NCBI RefSeq assembly: GCF_001042675.1
Contig: NZ_AP012333.1
Location: 930,001 to 994,000 of the forward strand
DNA length: 64,000 bases
Source: Parascardovia denticolens DSM 10105 = JCM 12538
GTDB taxonomy: Bacteria > Actinomycetota > Actinomycetes > Actinomycetales > Bifidobacteriaceae
Direction of reading: 5' to 3'
Both the position numbers and the translations under genes were made by a program. Under the pieces are notes generated by a model that saw only the letters and a program-made list of their open reading frames with translations, searched no databases and was not told the DNA's origin. Shown piece by piece: positions 17,059-25,849 of the stretch. Position 1 is the stretch's first letter. Every line of letters starts with the position of its first letter.

Positions 17059-17790
17059 ATGGTGAATGGCAAAGAAGCGCATCCTCGACGAGTCCTTCTG
17101 AAATTGTCCGGTGAGGCTTTCGGCGGCGGCTCCGTGGGCATCGACACCACCGTGATCCGCCGTATCGCCGGGGAAATCAAAGAGGCCAGGGACAAGGGCA
17201 ACCAGATCGCCGTCGTCGTCGGCGGAGGGAACTTCTTCCGTGGGGCCGAGCTCAGCCAGGCTGGTCTTGAGAGGGCCAGGGCCGACTACATGGGCATGCT
17301 GGGGACCGTCATGAACTGCCTGGCCTTGCAGGATTTCCTGGAGCAGGAAGGGCAGGCCACCCGGGTGCAGACGGCCATCGCCATGGGGCAGGTGGCCGAG
17401 GCCTACATCCCCTTGCGGGCCATCAGGCATCTGGAGAAGGGGAGGGTCGTCATCTTCGGCGCCGGAGCCGGCATGCCGTACTTCTCCACCGACACCGTCT
17501 CCATCCAAAGGGCCTTGGAAATCGGCTGCGATGAAGTCCTCATGGGCAAGAACGGGGTGGATGGCGTCTATTCGGCCGACCCTCGCAAGGACCCTACAGC
17601 CACCATGTTCACCACCCTCAGTTATAAGAAGGCCTTGGTGGACAACCTGGCCGTCATGGACGCCTCCGCCTTGTCCATGGCCAGGGACAACAAGATGCCC
17701 ATCCGGGTCTTCGGCCTGGAGACTCCGGGCAACATCACCAAAGTCATCAACGGGGAGCCCTTGGGAACCTTGGTGACGGATCACGATTAA
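17059..17790 (+). CDS. pyrH: Uridylate kinase (UMP kinase)
   Basis: Amino-acid-kinase-fold enzyme phosphorylating UMP to UDP. Characteristic segments are '[12 protein letters not shown]' at the N-terminus, '[11 protein letters not shown]', '[12 protein letters not shown]' and '[12 protein letters not shown]'. Length is 243 residues, as usual. GGAGG lies 7 nt before the ATG. It opens a run pyrH-frr-cdsA-rlmN-lgt that is conserved in bacteria. Confidence 0.96.
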   Translation: MVNGKEAHPRRVLLKLSGEAFGGGSVGIDTTVIRRIAGEIKEARDKGNQIAVVVGGGNFFRGAELSQAGLERARADYMGMLGTVMNCLALQDFLEQEGQATRVQTAIAMGQVAEAYIPLRAIRHLEKGRVVIFGAGAGMPYFSTDTVSIQRALEIGCDEVLMGKNGVDGVYSADPRKDPTATMFTTLSYKKALVDNLAVMDASALSMARDNKMPIRVFGLETPGNITKVINGEPLGTLVTDHD

Positions 17791-17849
17791 GGGCGGATTC
17801 ACGATTTTTGAAGAAGAACCAACCGAACCACCGAACCATAGGAGAACAC

Positions 17850-18401
17850 ATGTCAGTAGTAGATGAGGCCAGCAGCCAGATGGACAAGACCATCGAAACC
17901 ACCAAAGAGAACTTCGTCGGGATCCGTACCGGCCGGGCCAACCCCGCGCTTTTCAACGGCCTGACCGTCGATTATTACGGAGCCCCCACCTCTTTGAAGG
18001 CTTTGGCTTCCATCGGCGTGGCCGATAATCGCACCCTGTCCGTCACTCCTTTCGACGTGACCCAGGCCGGATCGATCGAGAAGGCCATCCGCGATTCCGA
18101 TTTGGGGGTGAACCCCCGTCGCGACGGCAACGTCATCCACGTCACCCTGCCGGAGCTGACGGAGGAGCGCCGCAAGGACTATGTCAAGCTAGCCCACGAA
18201 ATCGCCGAAAGAGGCAAGGTGGCCGTCCGCAACATCCGCCGCAAGACCAAGGAGGGCATCGACAAGGCCACCAAAGACGGCGATTTCGGCGAAGATGAAG
18301 GCAAGAGGCTCCTGACCGACCTGGACAAGGCGACGAAGAAGGCGACCGAGGAGATCGATACCCTCTTGGAAACCAAGGAAAAGGAGATCCTCTCCGTCTG
18401 A
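17850..18401 (+). CDS. frr: Ribosome recycling factor
   Basis: 183-residue factor that splits post-termination ribosomes with EF-G. Features include 'IRTGRANPALFNGLTVDYYG', 'PELTEERRKDYVKLAHEIAE' and 'VAVRNIRR'. The ATG at 17850 is preceded by AGGAG (17840-17844). The frame's upstream TTG at 17808 has no ribosome-binding site. It lies 59 bp after pyrH. Confidence 0.96.
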   Translation: MSVVDEASSQMDKTIETTKENFVGIRTGRANPALFNGLTVDYYGAPTSLKALASIGVADNRTLSVTPFDVTQAGSIEKAIRDSDLGVNPRRDGNVIHVTLPELTEERRKDYVKLAHEIAERGKVAVRNIRRKTKEGIDKATKDGDFGEDEGKRLLTDLDKATKKATEEIDTLLETKEKEILSV

Positions 18402-18456
18402 TCGACCCGGGGATCATTTTTCTTTAACCGATATTCTTACGGAGTGACGGCGCAAC

Positions 18457-19470
18457 ATGGTTGAAAACGGACGAGCGGACCAGCGGATGGATGGGGTGAA
18501 GGCGGAGGCCAAGGACAAGGTCGACCAGATCAGCAAGAAGGCCGGCAGGAATATGCCCCAGGCCATCGCTACCGGGGCCCTCCTGGTCCTCTTGGTCCTG
18601 GCCTCCATGATTTTCAACCCGCAGCCTTTCATCTTCCTGGTGGTGATCTTCATGCTCATCGCCTTGTGGGAGCTGCGGGTCGATTTCGCCGTCGTCGGCA
18701 TCCGCATCCCGCTCGTGGCCTTGTGGATCTGCTCGGCCGCCCAGCTTCTGAGCGTCTATTACCTGCCGGCCAAAGACCATCTGGCCGTCGCCTTGGCCGG
18801 CATCACCGCCACTTTCCTAGTGACGGTCATCTTCGCCAGCATCAACCGGAAGGGGTCGGAGCGGGCGGCCGAAGCGGCCTTGGCCAAAGTCAATTCCGGC
18901 CTGGCTGGCGAGTTGGAGGGGCAGACCCCGCACAGCGCAGTCCTGCCGGATGGGCAGCCGGAACGGTACCGCAATATCCTAGCCACCTGCCTGGCCGTTT
19001 TCTATGTCCCCTTCCTGGCCAGTTTCATCGTCCTGCCCATGACCATGAAACATTATCTGGCCCACGCCATCATGGTCATCTTCGTCCCCGCTCTGGGGGA
19101 CACCGGTGGCCTGCTTTTCGGGACGTGGCTGGGCAAACACAAGCTGTCCCCCCGCATCTCCCCGAAAAAGTCCTGGGAGGGGCTCCTGGGGTCCGTCCTT
19201 TTCACCCTGGCCGGGACCCTGATCATCGGAGCCTGCACCTATGCCTCAGCCACCTGGCGCAGCAAGTGGTTCGTCCTCGTCATCCTGGGTCTGGTCATCG
19301 GACTCGTCGGCCTGTTCGGCGACCTGAGCGCCTCCATAATCAAACGGGACTTGGGGATCAAGGACATGGGGCATCTGCTCAAAGGCCACGGCGGCGTTTT
19401 GGATCGGGTGGATTCCATCCTCATGTGCGCCCCGGTGACCTTCTTCATCTTGGTCGCCGCCGGCCTCTAG
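18457..19470 (+). CDS. cdsA: Phosphatidate cytidylyltransferase (CDP-diglyceride synthase)
   Basis: Integral membrane enzyme making CDP-diacylglycerol from phosphatidate and CTP, the precursor used by the two CDP-alcohol transferases encoded in this window. 337 residues with about eight membrane segments after a charged 35-residue N-terminus. The C-terminal family signature is intact: 'SIIKRDLGIKDMGHLLKGHG' and then 'GVLDRVDS'. An extended internal loop (about residues 125-170) separates helices. The ribosome-binding site is weak (GGAG 16 nt upstream). Confidence 0.94.
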   Translation: MVENGRADQRMDGVKAEAKDKVDQISKKAGRNMPQAIATGALLVLLVLASMIFNPQPFIFLVVIFMLIALWELRVDFAVVGIRIPLVALWICSAAQLLSVYYLPAKDHLAVALAGITATFLVTVIFASINRKGSERAAEAALAKVNSGLAGELEGQTPHSAVLPDGQPERYRNILATCLAVFYVPFLASFIVLPMTMKHYLAHAIMVIFVPALGDTGGLLFGTWLGKHKLSPRISPKKSWEGLLGSVLFTLAGTLIIGACTYASATWRSKWFVLVILGLVIGLVGLFGDLSASIIKRDLGIKDMGHLLKGHGGVLDRVDSILMCAPVTFFILVAAGL

Positions 19471-19548
19471 ACATAATCTAGATATTTATGACTACTGGAA
19501 AATGACGAATCAACAAATCACGTGTTGTTGACTGCTGGATTTGGCGTA

Positions 19549-19595
19549 CCGCCAAGGACCCTTCCGATGGCCTTCCTAGGGACCTTGTTTGGCGG
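19549..19595 (+). other. Hairpin in the rlmN leader
   Basis: The arm at 19549-19561 (CCGCCAAGGACCC) pairs with 19579-19595 (GGGACCTTG, bulge, GGCGG): 12 pairs, one A-A mismatch and a 4-nt bulge. It lies 60 bp before rlmN, in a 184-bp gap. No T-run follows, so it is more likely a leader structure or operator than a terminator. Confidence 0.4.
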
Positions 19596-19654
19596 CTTCT
19601 CGCCAGGCCGCATGATAGGCTGATTTCGGCAGAACAGACCACAAAGGACAGCGA

Positions 19655-20869
19655 ATGATCGACGAAACAAGCGAACCGGAGACTGGCATCACCCCTGGGG
19701 GCACCAAAGGGGCCTTCCGGGATGTCCTCTCGAAGGACCACGCCCGCCGGGGGAAGCCGCCCCTCCACTTGGTCGACATGGACCAGGATCAGCGAGTGGA
19801 TCTGATGAAAGACCTGGGCTACCCCTCTTTCCGCCTGAAGCAGCTGGGGCAGCACTACTTCGCCCATGATGACGTCGATGTGGCTTCTTACAGCGATTTC
19901 CCTTCGGCCAAGGCCCAGGAAGTCAAAGAGGCCTTTTTCCCGACCCTGATCACCCCTCTTCTGGAACAAGAGGCCGACCATGGGACGACCATCAAGACCT
20001 TATGGAAGCTCTTCGACGGGTCCCGGATCGAATCGGTCCTGATGAAATACCCCAGTCGGACCACCTTGTGCATCTCCAGCCAGGTGGGATGCGGGATGGC
20101 CTGTCCTTTCTGCGCGACCGGTCAATTGGGGCTGACCCGGAACATGTCCGCGGGGGAGATTCTGGAACAAGTCCGCTACGCCAGCGCCCAGGCCCGGGAT
20201 GGGCGTTTGGGGGAGCCGACCCGGTTGAGCAACGTGGTCTTCATGGGGATGGGGGAGGCCTTGGGCAATTACCGGGCCATGATGAAGGCCATCAGGCGGA
20301 TTTCCGCCATGCCTCCGGAAGGCTTCGGCATCTCGGCCCGGAACATCACCATTTCCACGGTCGGCATCGTTCCCGGAATCCGCAGACTGATGGGGGAGGG
20401 GATCCCCGTCCGGCTGGCCGTCTCTTTGCACGCACCTGACGATGAGCTACGCGACGAACTGGTCCCCATGAACAAACGGTTCAACACGACCCAGGTCTTG
20501 GACGCCGCCCATGACTATTACCTGGCCACCCATCGGCGGGTGAGCATCGAATACGCCTTGATGAAGGGCATCAATGACCAGGCCGTCCATGCCCGCCTTC
20601 TAGCCAAACGACTCAACCGTTACGGGGACAATTGGGCCCATGTCAACCCCATCCCCCTCAATCCCATCGAAGGGTCCAAATGGACGGCTTCGAAGCCGGA
20701 AGACGAAGCCCGTTTTCTTGACATCCTCCACGAAGCCGGCATCACCGCCACTTTGCGCGATACCAGGGGATCGGACATCAACGGGGCCTGTGGTCAGCTG
20801 GCCGCCAAAGAACTGGTGACCCGCGCCGAAGAAGAACTCGCACAAAAGGAGGACGCCCTCTATGCATAG
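19655..20869 (+). CDS. rlmN: Dual-specificity RNA methyltransferase RlmN
   Basis: Radical-SAM enzyme that methylates C2 of adenosine 2503 in 23S rRNA and A37 in some tRNAs. The iron-sulphur cluster motif CxxxCxxC is present in 'GCGMACPFCATG'. The methyl-carrying and resolving cysteine regions are in the family positions ('FMGMGEALGNY', and 'GSDINGACGQL' near the C-terminus). 404 residues. AAAGGA precedes the ATG. Its last 8 bp overlap the start of lgt. Confidence 0.95.
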   Translation: MIDETSEPETGITPGGTKGAFRDVLSKDHARRGKPPLHLVDMDQDQRVDLMKDLGYPSFRLKQLGQHYFAHDDVDVASYSDFPSAKAQEVKEAFFPTLITPLLEQEADHGTTIKTLWKLFDGSRIESVLMKYPSRTTLCISSQVGCGMACPFCATGQLGLTRNMSAGEILEQVRYASAQARDGRLGEPTRLSNVVFMGMGEALGNYRAMMKAIRRISAMPPEGFGISARNITISTVGIVPGIRRLMGEGIPVRLAVSLHAPDDELRDELVPMNKRFNTTQVLDAAHDYYLATHRRVSIEYALMKGINDQAVHARLLAKRLNRYGDNWAHVNPIPLNPIEGSKWTASKPEDEARFLDILHEAGITATLRDTRGSDINGACGQLAAKELVTRAEEELAQKEDALYA

Positions 20870-21992
20870 CGTCGGCAGCATTCTCACCCATCCATCCGCG
20901 GCGGTGGAGGCCTACATCCAGTCTCCGACCGTTTCCAGCTTCCACATCGGGAACCTGACCATCCACTTTTACGCCATCATGATCCTCCTCGGCATCATCG
21001 TCGCCGTCTGGTTGACGGCCAAACGATGGAAAGCCCTGGGCGGAACCTTCGACCAAATCCTGGACCTGACCATCATCTCCGTGCCCTGCGGCATCGTCGG
21101 CGCCCGCCTCTACCACGTGATCACAACCCCGGACCGCTATTTCGGGCCGGATGGGAATTGGGTCGATATCTTCAAGATCTGGAACGGGGGCCTGGGCATC
21201 TGGGGGGCCGTCTTCCTTGGCGCTTTGGGAGCCTGGGCCTGGTGCCGCCACCGGCATTACCCCATGGCCCTCCTAGCCGATTGCTTGGCTCCGGCCCTTC
21301 TCATCGCCCAGGCGATCGGGCGTTGGGGCAACTGGTTCAACCAGGAGCTTCATGGATCCTGCACCACCTTGCCTTGGGGCCTGATCCTCAACGAATCCGC
21401 CCTTGAGCTGCCGATGGAGAACGCCGGCACCTGCCCAATCACCGGCCCTTACCATCCAACCTTCCTCTATGAGATGATCTGGAATCTGATCGGCGCCGCC
21501 CTCCTGCTGGGGATGACCTCTTTCATCCGCAAACGGTTCAAGGCCGGTTCCGCCTTCGCCTTCTACGTCATGTGGTACACTTTGGGCCGCACCTGGATCG
21601 AACTCTTACGAGTCGATCCGGCCGTTTGGGTCCTGGGTCTGCGCATCAACGTCTGGGTGTCCATCTGCGTCTTCGTGGCCGCCGCCGTGGTCTTCGTCAT
21701 CTTGCAACGTAAAGGGTCCACGACCAAACGCCTGTCCGCCCTCCTGACCAGGGTCACCGCTTACGAGGCCAAGATCGAGGCCGGGAAGATCAGCCATAAG
21801 GAGGTCTCCTCCCAGCTGGAGTCGGAGAGGAAGGCCCAGGCGGACGAAGAGAAGGCCATCCGTAAACAGAGGCATGAAGCCTTGGTCGCCGAGCGCCAGG
21901 CCTATGAAGATGCCAAAAAGCGGGTCCTGGCCAGGAAACATGAACAAAAGGCGGCTCACGAGGCCGAAGAAGATGAGGAAAAAGACGACTGA
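20862..21992 (+). CDS. lgt: Prolipoprotein diacylglyceryl transferase
   Basis: Membrane enzyme that transfers a diacylglyceryl group from phosphatidylglycerol to the lipobox cysteine. Seven membrane segments and the Lgt signature 'GRWGNWFNQELHG' are visible. The segment 'GARLYHVIT' is also typical. 376 residues because of a cytoplasmic C-terminal tail of about 90 residues, rich in E, K and R and probably coiled coil. The ATG overlaps the rlmN end by 8 bp and has AAAAGGAGG upstream. Candidate lipoprotein substrates include the protein encoded at 8631-10103. Confidence 0.95.
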   Translation: MHSVGSILTHPSAAVEAYIQSPTVSSFHIGNLTIHFYAIMILLGIIVAVWLTAKRWKALGGTFDQILDLTIISVPCGIVGARLYHVITTPDRYFGPDGNWVDIFKIWNGGLGIWGAVFLGALGAWAWCRHRHYPMALLADCLAPALLIAQAIGRWGNWFNQELHGSCTTLPWGLILNESALELPMENAGTCPITGPYHPTFLYEMIWNLIGAALLLGMTSFIRKRFKAGSAFAFYVMWYTLGRTWIELLRVDPAVWVLGLRINVWVSICVFVAAAVVFVILQRKGSTTKRLSALLTRVTAYEAKIEAGKISHKEVSSQLESERKAQADEEKAIRKQRHEALVAERQAYEDAKKRVLARKHEQKAAHEAEEDEEKDD

Positions 21993-22021
21993 GGACGGTC
22001 GGATTCGTCTTTCATCTTACC

Positions 22022-22027
22022 TAGAAT
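22022..22027 (+). promoter_or_regulatory. -10 box for a probable leaderless rpe transcript
   Basis: TAGAAT lies 7 nt before ATG 22035, and no ribosome-binding site is present. A convincing -35 is not visible. Confidence 0.4.
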
Positions 22028-22034
22028 GAAGCTT

Positions 22035-22700
22035 ATGACTATTAAGATTGCACCGAGCATTTTGTCCGCCGACTTCGTGAATCTGCAAAGCGAGCTTGAA
22101 GCCATCAAGACCGCCGACCTGGTCCACGTGGATGTCATGGATCATCATTTCGTCCCGAACCTGACCATGGGGGAGCCCATCGTCAAAAGGATCTGCGAGG
22201 TTTCCCCCATTCCGGTGGACGCTCATCTGATGATCGAAGACCCGGACAGGTGGGCCCCCGAGTTCGCCCGTTGCGGCGCTCGATCCGTCACCTTCCATAT
22301 GGGAGCCGCCCACGCCCCCGTCCGTCTGGCCCGTCAGCTGCACGACATGGGGGCCAAAGCCTGCTTCGCCGTCCGTCCGGCGGAACCGGTGGAGTCCATT
22401 TTCGATATCTTGGATGAGTTCGACATGATCCTCATCATGACGGTGGAGCCCGGTTTCGGCGGTCAGAAATTCCTGTCCAACCAGATGGGCAAGGTCCGCC
22501 GTCTGCGCGACGAAATCACCCGGAGGGGACTGTCCACCAGCATCCAGGTGGATGGGGGAGTCAGCCCCACCACCGCCCCCATCGTGGCTGAGGCCGGGGC
22601 CGACGTCTTGGTCGCTGGTTCCGCCGTCTACGGGGTCAAGAATCCCGCGGACGCCATCGCCGCGATCCGTCAGAAAGCCGAGGCTGCCTTCCGCAGGTAG
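22035..22700 (+). CDS. rpe: Ribulose-phosphate 3-epimerase
   Basis: TIM-barrel enzyme interconverting ribulose 5-phosphate and xylulose 5-phosphate, a step that feeds the bifid shunt together with tkt and tal. Motifs are 'APSILSADF', 'VHVDVMDHHFVPNLTMG' with metal-binding residues, 'DAHLMIEDP', 'MTVEPGFGGQKF' and 'IQVDGGV'. Usual D-to-H change in 'DVMDHHFV' compared with the commoner DVMDGHFV. Either ATG 22026 or ATG 22035 could be used. I prefer 22035 because it lies 7 nt after TAGAAT and gives 'MTIKIAPS' (221 residues). Confidence 0.94.
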   Translation: MTIKIAPSILSADFVNLQSELEAIKTADLVHVDVMDHHFVPNLTMGEPIVKRICEVSPIPVDAHLMIEDPDRWAPEFARCGARSVTFHMGAAHAPVRLARQLHDMGAKACFAVRPAEPVESIFDILDEFDMILIMTVEPGFGGQKFLSNQMGKVRRLRDEITRRGLSTSIQVDGGVSPTTAPIVAEAGADVLVAGSAVYGVKNPADAIAAIRQKAEAAFRR

Positions 22701-22714
22701 GGAGGTTCATTCCG

Positions 22715-23350
22715 ATGACGATCATGACAGACGAAGAGTCCAGGCTGGACGCTCAGAAGGAAGAGGAGCTGAAACCGAAGAACGTCGTCTTCACCATACC
22801 GAATTTCGTCAGTCTCCTCAGACTCATCTCCATTCCCGTCATTTCCTATCTGATTTATCGGGAGCAGATGTGGGCGGCCCTTGTCGTCCTCGCCTTCTCC
22901 GGACTCACCGACGGCTTGGATGGCTTCCTGGCCAGGCGGCTTCACCAAGTATCCAAGTTTGGGCAACTTTTGGACCCCATCGCCGACAGGCTTCTCATCC
23001 TGTGCACGGTATTGGCTTTCGGCCTCGCCGGCCTCCTGCCATGGTGGCTTTTAGGGGCCATCGCCTTGCGTGACTTCATCATGGCCATCGAAGTGGTCAT
23101 CATAGCCCAATACGACTATGGCCCTTTGCCTGTGAATTTCGTCGGCAAGGTCGGCACGGCCTTGCTCATGATCGCCATCCCCTGCCTGATCGTCGCCGAC
23201 ATCAGCAAGGGGGACTTCTTCACCGCCCTCCATCTTCTGGCCGTCGCCGGGGTGATCTGGGGGGTCGTCTGTTATTGGGTGGCCGGAGGGGTTTACCTGA
23301 AACAGGGGTATGACATCCTGCGTCTGGAACGCACGAAGAAGGCCGCATGA
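22715..23350 (+). CDS. pgsA: CDP-diacylglycerol--glycerol-3-phosphate 3-phosphatidyltransferase
   Basis: Membrane CDP-alcohol phosphatidyltransferase making phosphatidylglycerol phosphate. The complete signature D-x2-DG-x2-AR-x8-G-x3-D-x3-D is present in 'DGLDGFLARRLHQVSKFG' followed by 'QLLDPIADR'. 211 residues with five or six membrane segments. GGGAGG precedes the ATG by 9 nt. The stop overlaps the next start as ATGA. Gene order matches mycobacterial pgsA2-DUF881-sbp-DUF881. Confidence 0.9.
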   Translation: MTIMTDEESRLDAQKEEELKPKNVVFTIPNFVSLLRLISIPVISYLIYREQMWAALVVLAFSGLTDGLDGFLARRLHQVSKFGQLLDPIADRLLILCTVLAFGLAGLLPWWLLGAIALRDFIMAIEVVIIAQYDYGPLPVNFVGKVGTALLMIAIPCLIVADISKGDFFTALHLLAVAGVIWGVVCYWVAGGVYLKQGYDILRLERTKKAA

Positions 23351-24561
23351 GCCGAGAATCCGCCTCCGGCCTGAATCAGGATCCCGCAGGCCCTACAGAC
23401 TCAAAAGAAGGCCGGATGGCTTCGGGGACGACGACCTCGGAAACAGCGACTTCGGAGATGAAGAAACCAGGCCGTGGATCGTGGGGGAGCAGGTCCCGGC
23501 TCTTCTCCGACAGGGACCGCCTCTCATCCGACCCCTGGTCAGACGCCTCCACCCCGGTCCCCATCCTCTCCCGGGAATCCCGGGACCCCTCCATCTACTT
23601 GAAAGACCCCATCCAGGATCCAGACGACTTGGAGACTTTCGTCCCTACGGCTGGAGCCATCCAGCAAAGGGCGATCTTCTCTTCGGACGTCCGCCGCCTC
23701 CTGCGTTACGAGGCCGTGGAGGACCGCTCCGGTCAAGAGACCAGACGAGGGCATCGAGGGAGTCGGTCCTCCTCCCGGCTTTTGGACGACCTGATCAACC
23801 GTCCTATGGACCAGATGTACGAAGATTCGACCTTGACCGCGCATTGGGAGACCCCGATCCAGAAATGGATCCAAAAGGCCATCTCCTTCATCCTCTGCGT
23901 GGCCATCGGGATCAGCGGCATGCAGGCCATCCGCCTCCTGCAGAAGGACACCAGGGCCAAGGTGCGGGCCACTTTGAGCCAGCAAGTGACGACGGCGGTC
24001 AAACGGCAGAGGACGGTGGAAGACCAGGTATCCAAACTCCAAAGCCAGCGGGACTCCCAGATCTCCTCCATCCGGAAGATGAACCTGACCCCCCAACAGA
24101 AATCGGACAACCTCGCCGATGCTCTGACCCCGGTTTCCGGCCCCGGAATCAAGATCGTCATCACCAATCCGACCAGAGAAGCCCAGAACGATTCCAACCG
24201 GGTCTCCGCCGGCCTGCAGAAGCAGACTCTGACCGACTCCCATATGCAGATCATCGTTGCCCGCCTGTGGTATTACGGGGCGGAAGCCATCTCCATCAAC
24301 GGGATTCGGCTCGGCGCCCAAAGCTCCATCCGTCTGGCCGGCAACAACATCCTCATCGGGACGGTTCCCATCTCGTCCCCCTATACCATCGAAGCCATAG
24401 GGGATTCGAATAACTTGACATCGGCCATAGATGAAACGCATAATCCACAGTTGCGTCAGGCCTTGCAGTCCTATGGGATTCAGGTCTCTTTTTCCCGGCA
24501 AGGGGACTTGAAGCTCCCGGCCGTCACCAGCGTCACCGTGGAGAAAGCAAAGGAGAAATAA
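23347..24561 (+). CDS. DUF881 membrane protein, first copy
   Basis: 404 residues. A long, charged, probably disordered cytoplasmic N-terminus (about 175 residues) is followed by one membrane helix ('ISFILCVAIGISGMQAI', near 180-196). A coiled-coil stretch ('VSKLQSQRDSQISS') follows, then the extracytoplasmic DUF881 domain ('VSGPGIKIVITNP', 'WYYGAEAISINGIRL'). The function of DUF881 is not established. Its constant pairing with sbp and a second DUF881 gene suggests a membrane complex, possibly linked to cell division or the envelope. Start overlaps pgsA by ATGA. Confidence 0.88.
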   Translation: MSRESASGLNQDPAGPTDSKEGRMASGTTTSETATSEMKKPGRGSWGSRSRLFSDRDRLSSDPWSDASTPVPILSRESRDPSIYLKDPIQDPDDLETFVPTAGAIQQRAIFSSDVRRLLRYEAVEDRSGQETRRGHRGSRSSSRLLDDLINRPMDQMYEDSTLTAHWETPIQKWIQKAISFILCVAIGISGMQAIRLLQKDTRAKVRATLSQQVTTAVKRQRTVEDQVSKLQSQRDSQISSIRKMNLTPQQKSDNLADALTPVSGPGIKIVITNPTREAQNDSNRVSAGLQKQTLTDSHMQIIVARLWYYGAEAISINGIRLGAQSSIRLAGNNILIGTVPISSPYTIEAIGDSNNLTSAIDETHNPQLRQALQSYGIQVSFSRQGDLKLPAVTSVTVEKAKEK

Positions 24562-24562
24562 G

Positions 24563-24895
24563 ATGGCAGCAATCATCGGCCTTATCGTAGGAGTCGTGGC
24601 GGGGATCTTCTTCCAGCCCAGCGTCCCCATCTGGCTCCAACCGTACCTGCCCATCATGGTGGTCGCCGCCTTGGACGCTCTTCTGGGAGCCGCCCGGTCC
24701 TACTTCGAACGGAACTTCAGCGACCGGGTCTTCATCATCTCCTTCATCGCCAACGTGGTCACCGCGGCCTTGCTGGTCCTCATCGGCTCCCAACTAGGGG
24801 TCGGTTCCCAGCTGACGACCGCCGTGATCGTGGTCCTAGGCATCCGCATCTTCTCGAACGTGTCGGCCATCCGCCGGTACATCTTCCGGGCATGA
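24563..24895 (+). CDS. sbp: Small basic protein (Sbp, DUF1290)
   Basis: 110 residues with three membrane segments. The conserved family core is 'YLPIMVVAALDALLGAARS' and 'GIRIFSNVSAIRR'. It is a predicted membrane partner of the two flanking DUF881 proteins. In Bacillus the homologous gene lies in the division operon next to ftsA. AAAGGAG precedes the ATG, 1 bp after the previous stop. Confidence 0.92.
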   Translation: MAAIIGLIVGVVAGIFFQPSVPIWLQPYLPIMVVAALDALLGAARSYFERNFSDRVFIISFIANVVTAALLVLIGSQLGVGSQLTTAVIVVLGIRIFSNVSAIRRYIFRA

Positions 24896-24907
24896 GGGGG
24901 AGAAGCG

Positions 24908-25843
24908 ATGACCAAGGATGATATGACGGAAGCCAGGGAAAACGTCGAGGATGAAGCCACGGTGGACAGGTCCGACGACCCAGCCGGAGCGGAAGAAAGC
25001 AACGCACTGTCCGAAGGCAAGGTCGGCGATAAAAAAGGGGACAAGGGGACGAAGAAAGGGAAAGCGAAAGAGGAAAAGGAGGAGGACGAAGAGGAACAGA
25101 CCGGAGCCTTCCCCGTCATTCCCCGCAAGAAGGTCAAACGGATCCCTCGGATTTCGCCCATGGTCCGCAACAAGGCCCTGGCCAGCGTCCTCATCTTCGT
25201 CCTGTGCCTGGCCTTGGGTTTCGGCTACATGTGGCAATCCCGGAACGTCGATACCACCTACAGCAACTTGAGCGAAGACGAGTTGGTCCGCCTCCTGGAC
25301 GAGACCAATTCCCAGATCAGCAAGCTGGAGACGCAGAAAGCCAACCTGAATTCCCAGCTTTCCTCCATCAAGAGCGCCGCCAACAAACAGGAGGAGATCA
25401 TCAAGATCGCCAAGGAGAACGAGCAGATCAACGGGATCCTTTCCGGACGACTGCAGGCCCAAGGCCAAGGGGCGGTCATCACCATCACCCAGAAGAGGAC
25501 CCCCATCTCATCCACCGTCCTCTTCAGCGTCCTGGAGGAATTGCGAAACGCCGGGGCGGAAGTGATCGAGCTCAACCATGTGCGCATCATCACCTCCTCC
25601 TACATCGTCGACACAGCCAACGGGGTGGAATGCGACGGCCAGCTCATCTCTTCACCCTACGTTTTCCGGGCCATCGGCTCCTCTTCCGCCTTGGATAACG
25701 CCATCAACATCGCCGGCGGGGTCGGTTCCAAGCTGAGGGTAACGTACGGGGCGACGGTTAAAGTAGAGGAATCGGATAAGGTTTTGATTAGCGCTACGGT
25801 GCAATCCAGAGAAAACAAATATGCGAAAGCGGTAGGTGACTAA
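24908..25843 (+). CDS. DUF881 membrane protein, second copy
   Basis: 311 residues. A highly charged cytoplasmic N-terminus (runs of K and E, about residues 35-65) is followed by one membrane helix ('LASVLIFVLCLALGFGYMW') and a coiled coil ('SQISKLETQKANLNSQLSS'). The DUF881 domain follows ('GAVITITQKRTPI', 'LRNAGAEVIELNHVRI'). It forms a pair with the copy at 23347. GGGAGAAGCG precedes the ATG. The same operon continues into garA. Confidence 0.88.
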   Translation: MTKDDMTEARENVEDEATVDRSDDPAGAEESNALSEGKVGDKKGDKGTKKGKAKEEKEEDEEEQTGAFPVIPRKKVKRIPRISPMVRNKALASVLIFVLCLALGFGYMWQSRNVDTTYSNLSEDELVRLLDETNSQISKLETQKANLNSQLSSIKSAANKQEEIIKIAKENEQINGILSGRLQAQGQGAVITITQKRTPISSTVLFSVLEELRNAGAEVIELNHVRIITSSYIVDTANGVECDGQLISSPYVFRAIGSSSALDNAINIAGGVGSKLRVTYGATVKVEESDKVLISATVQSRENKYAKAVGD

Positions 25844-25849
25844 GATAAG

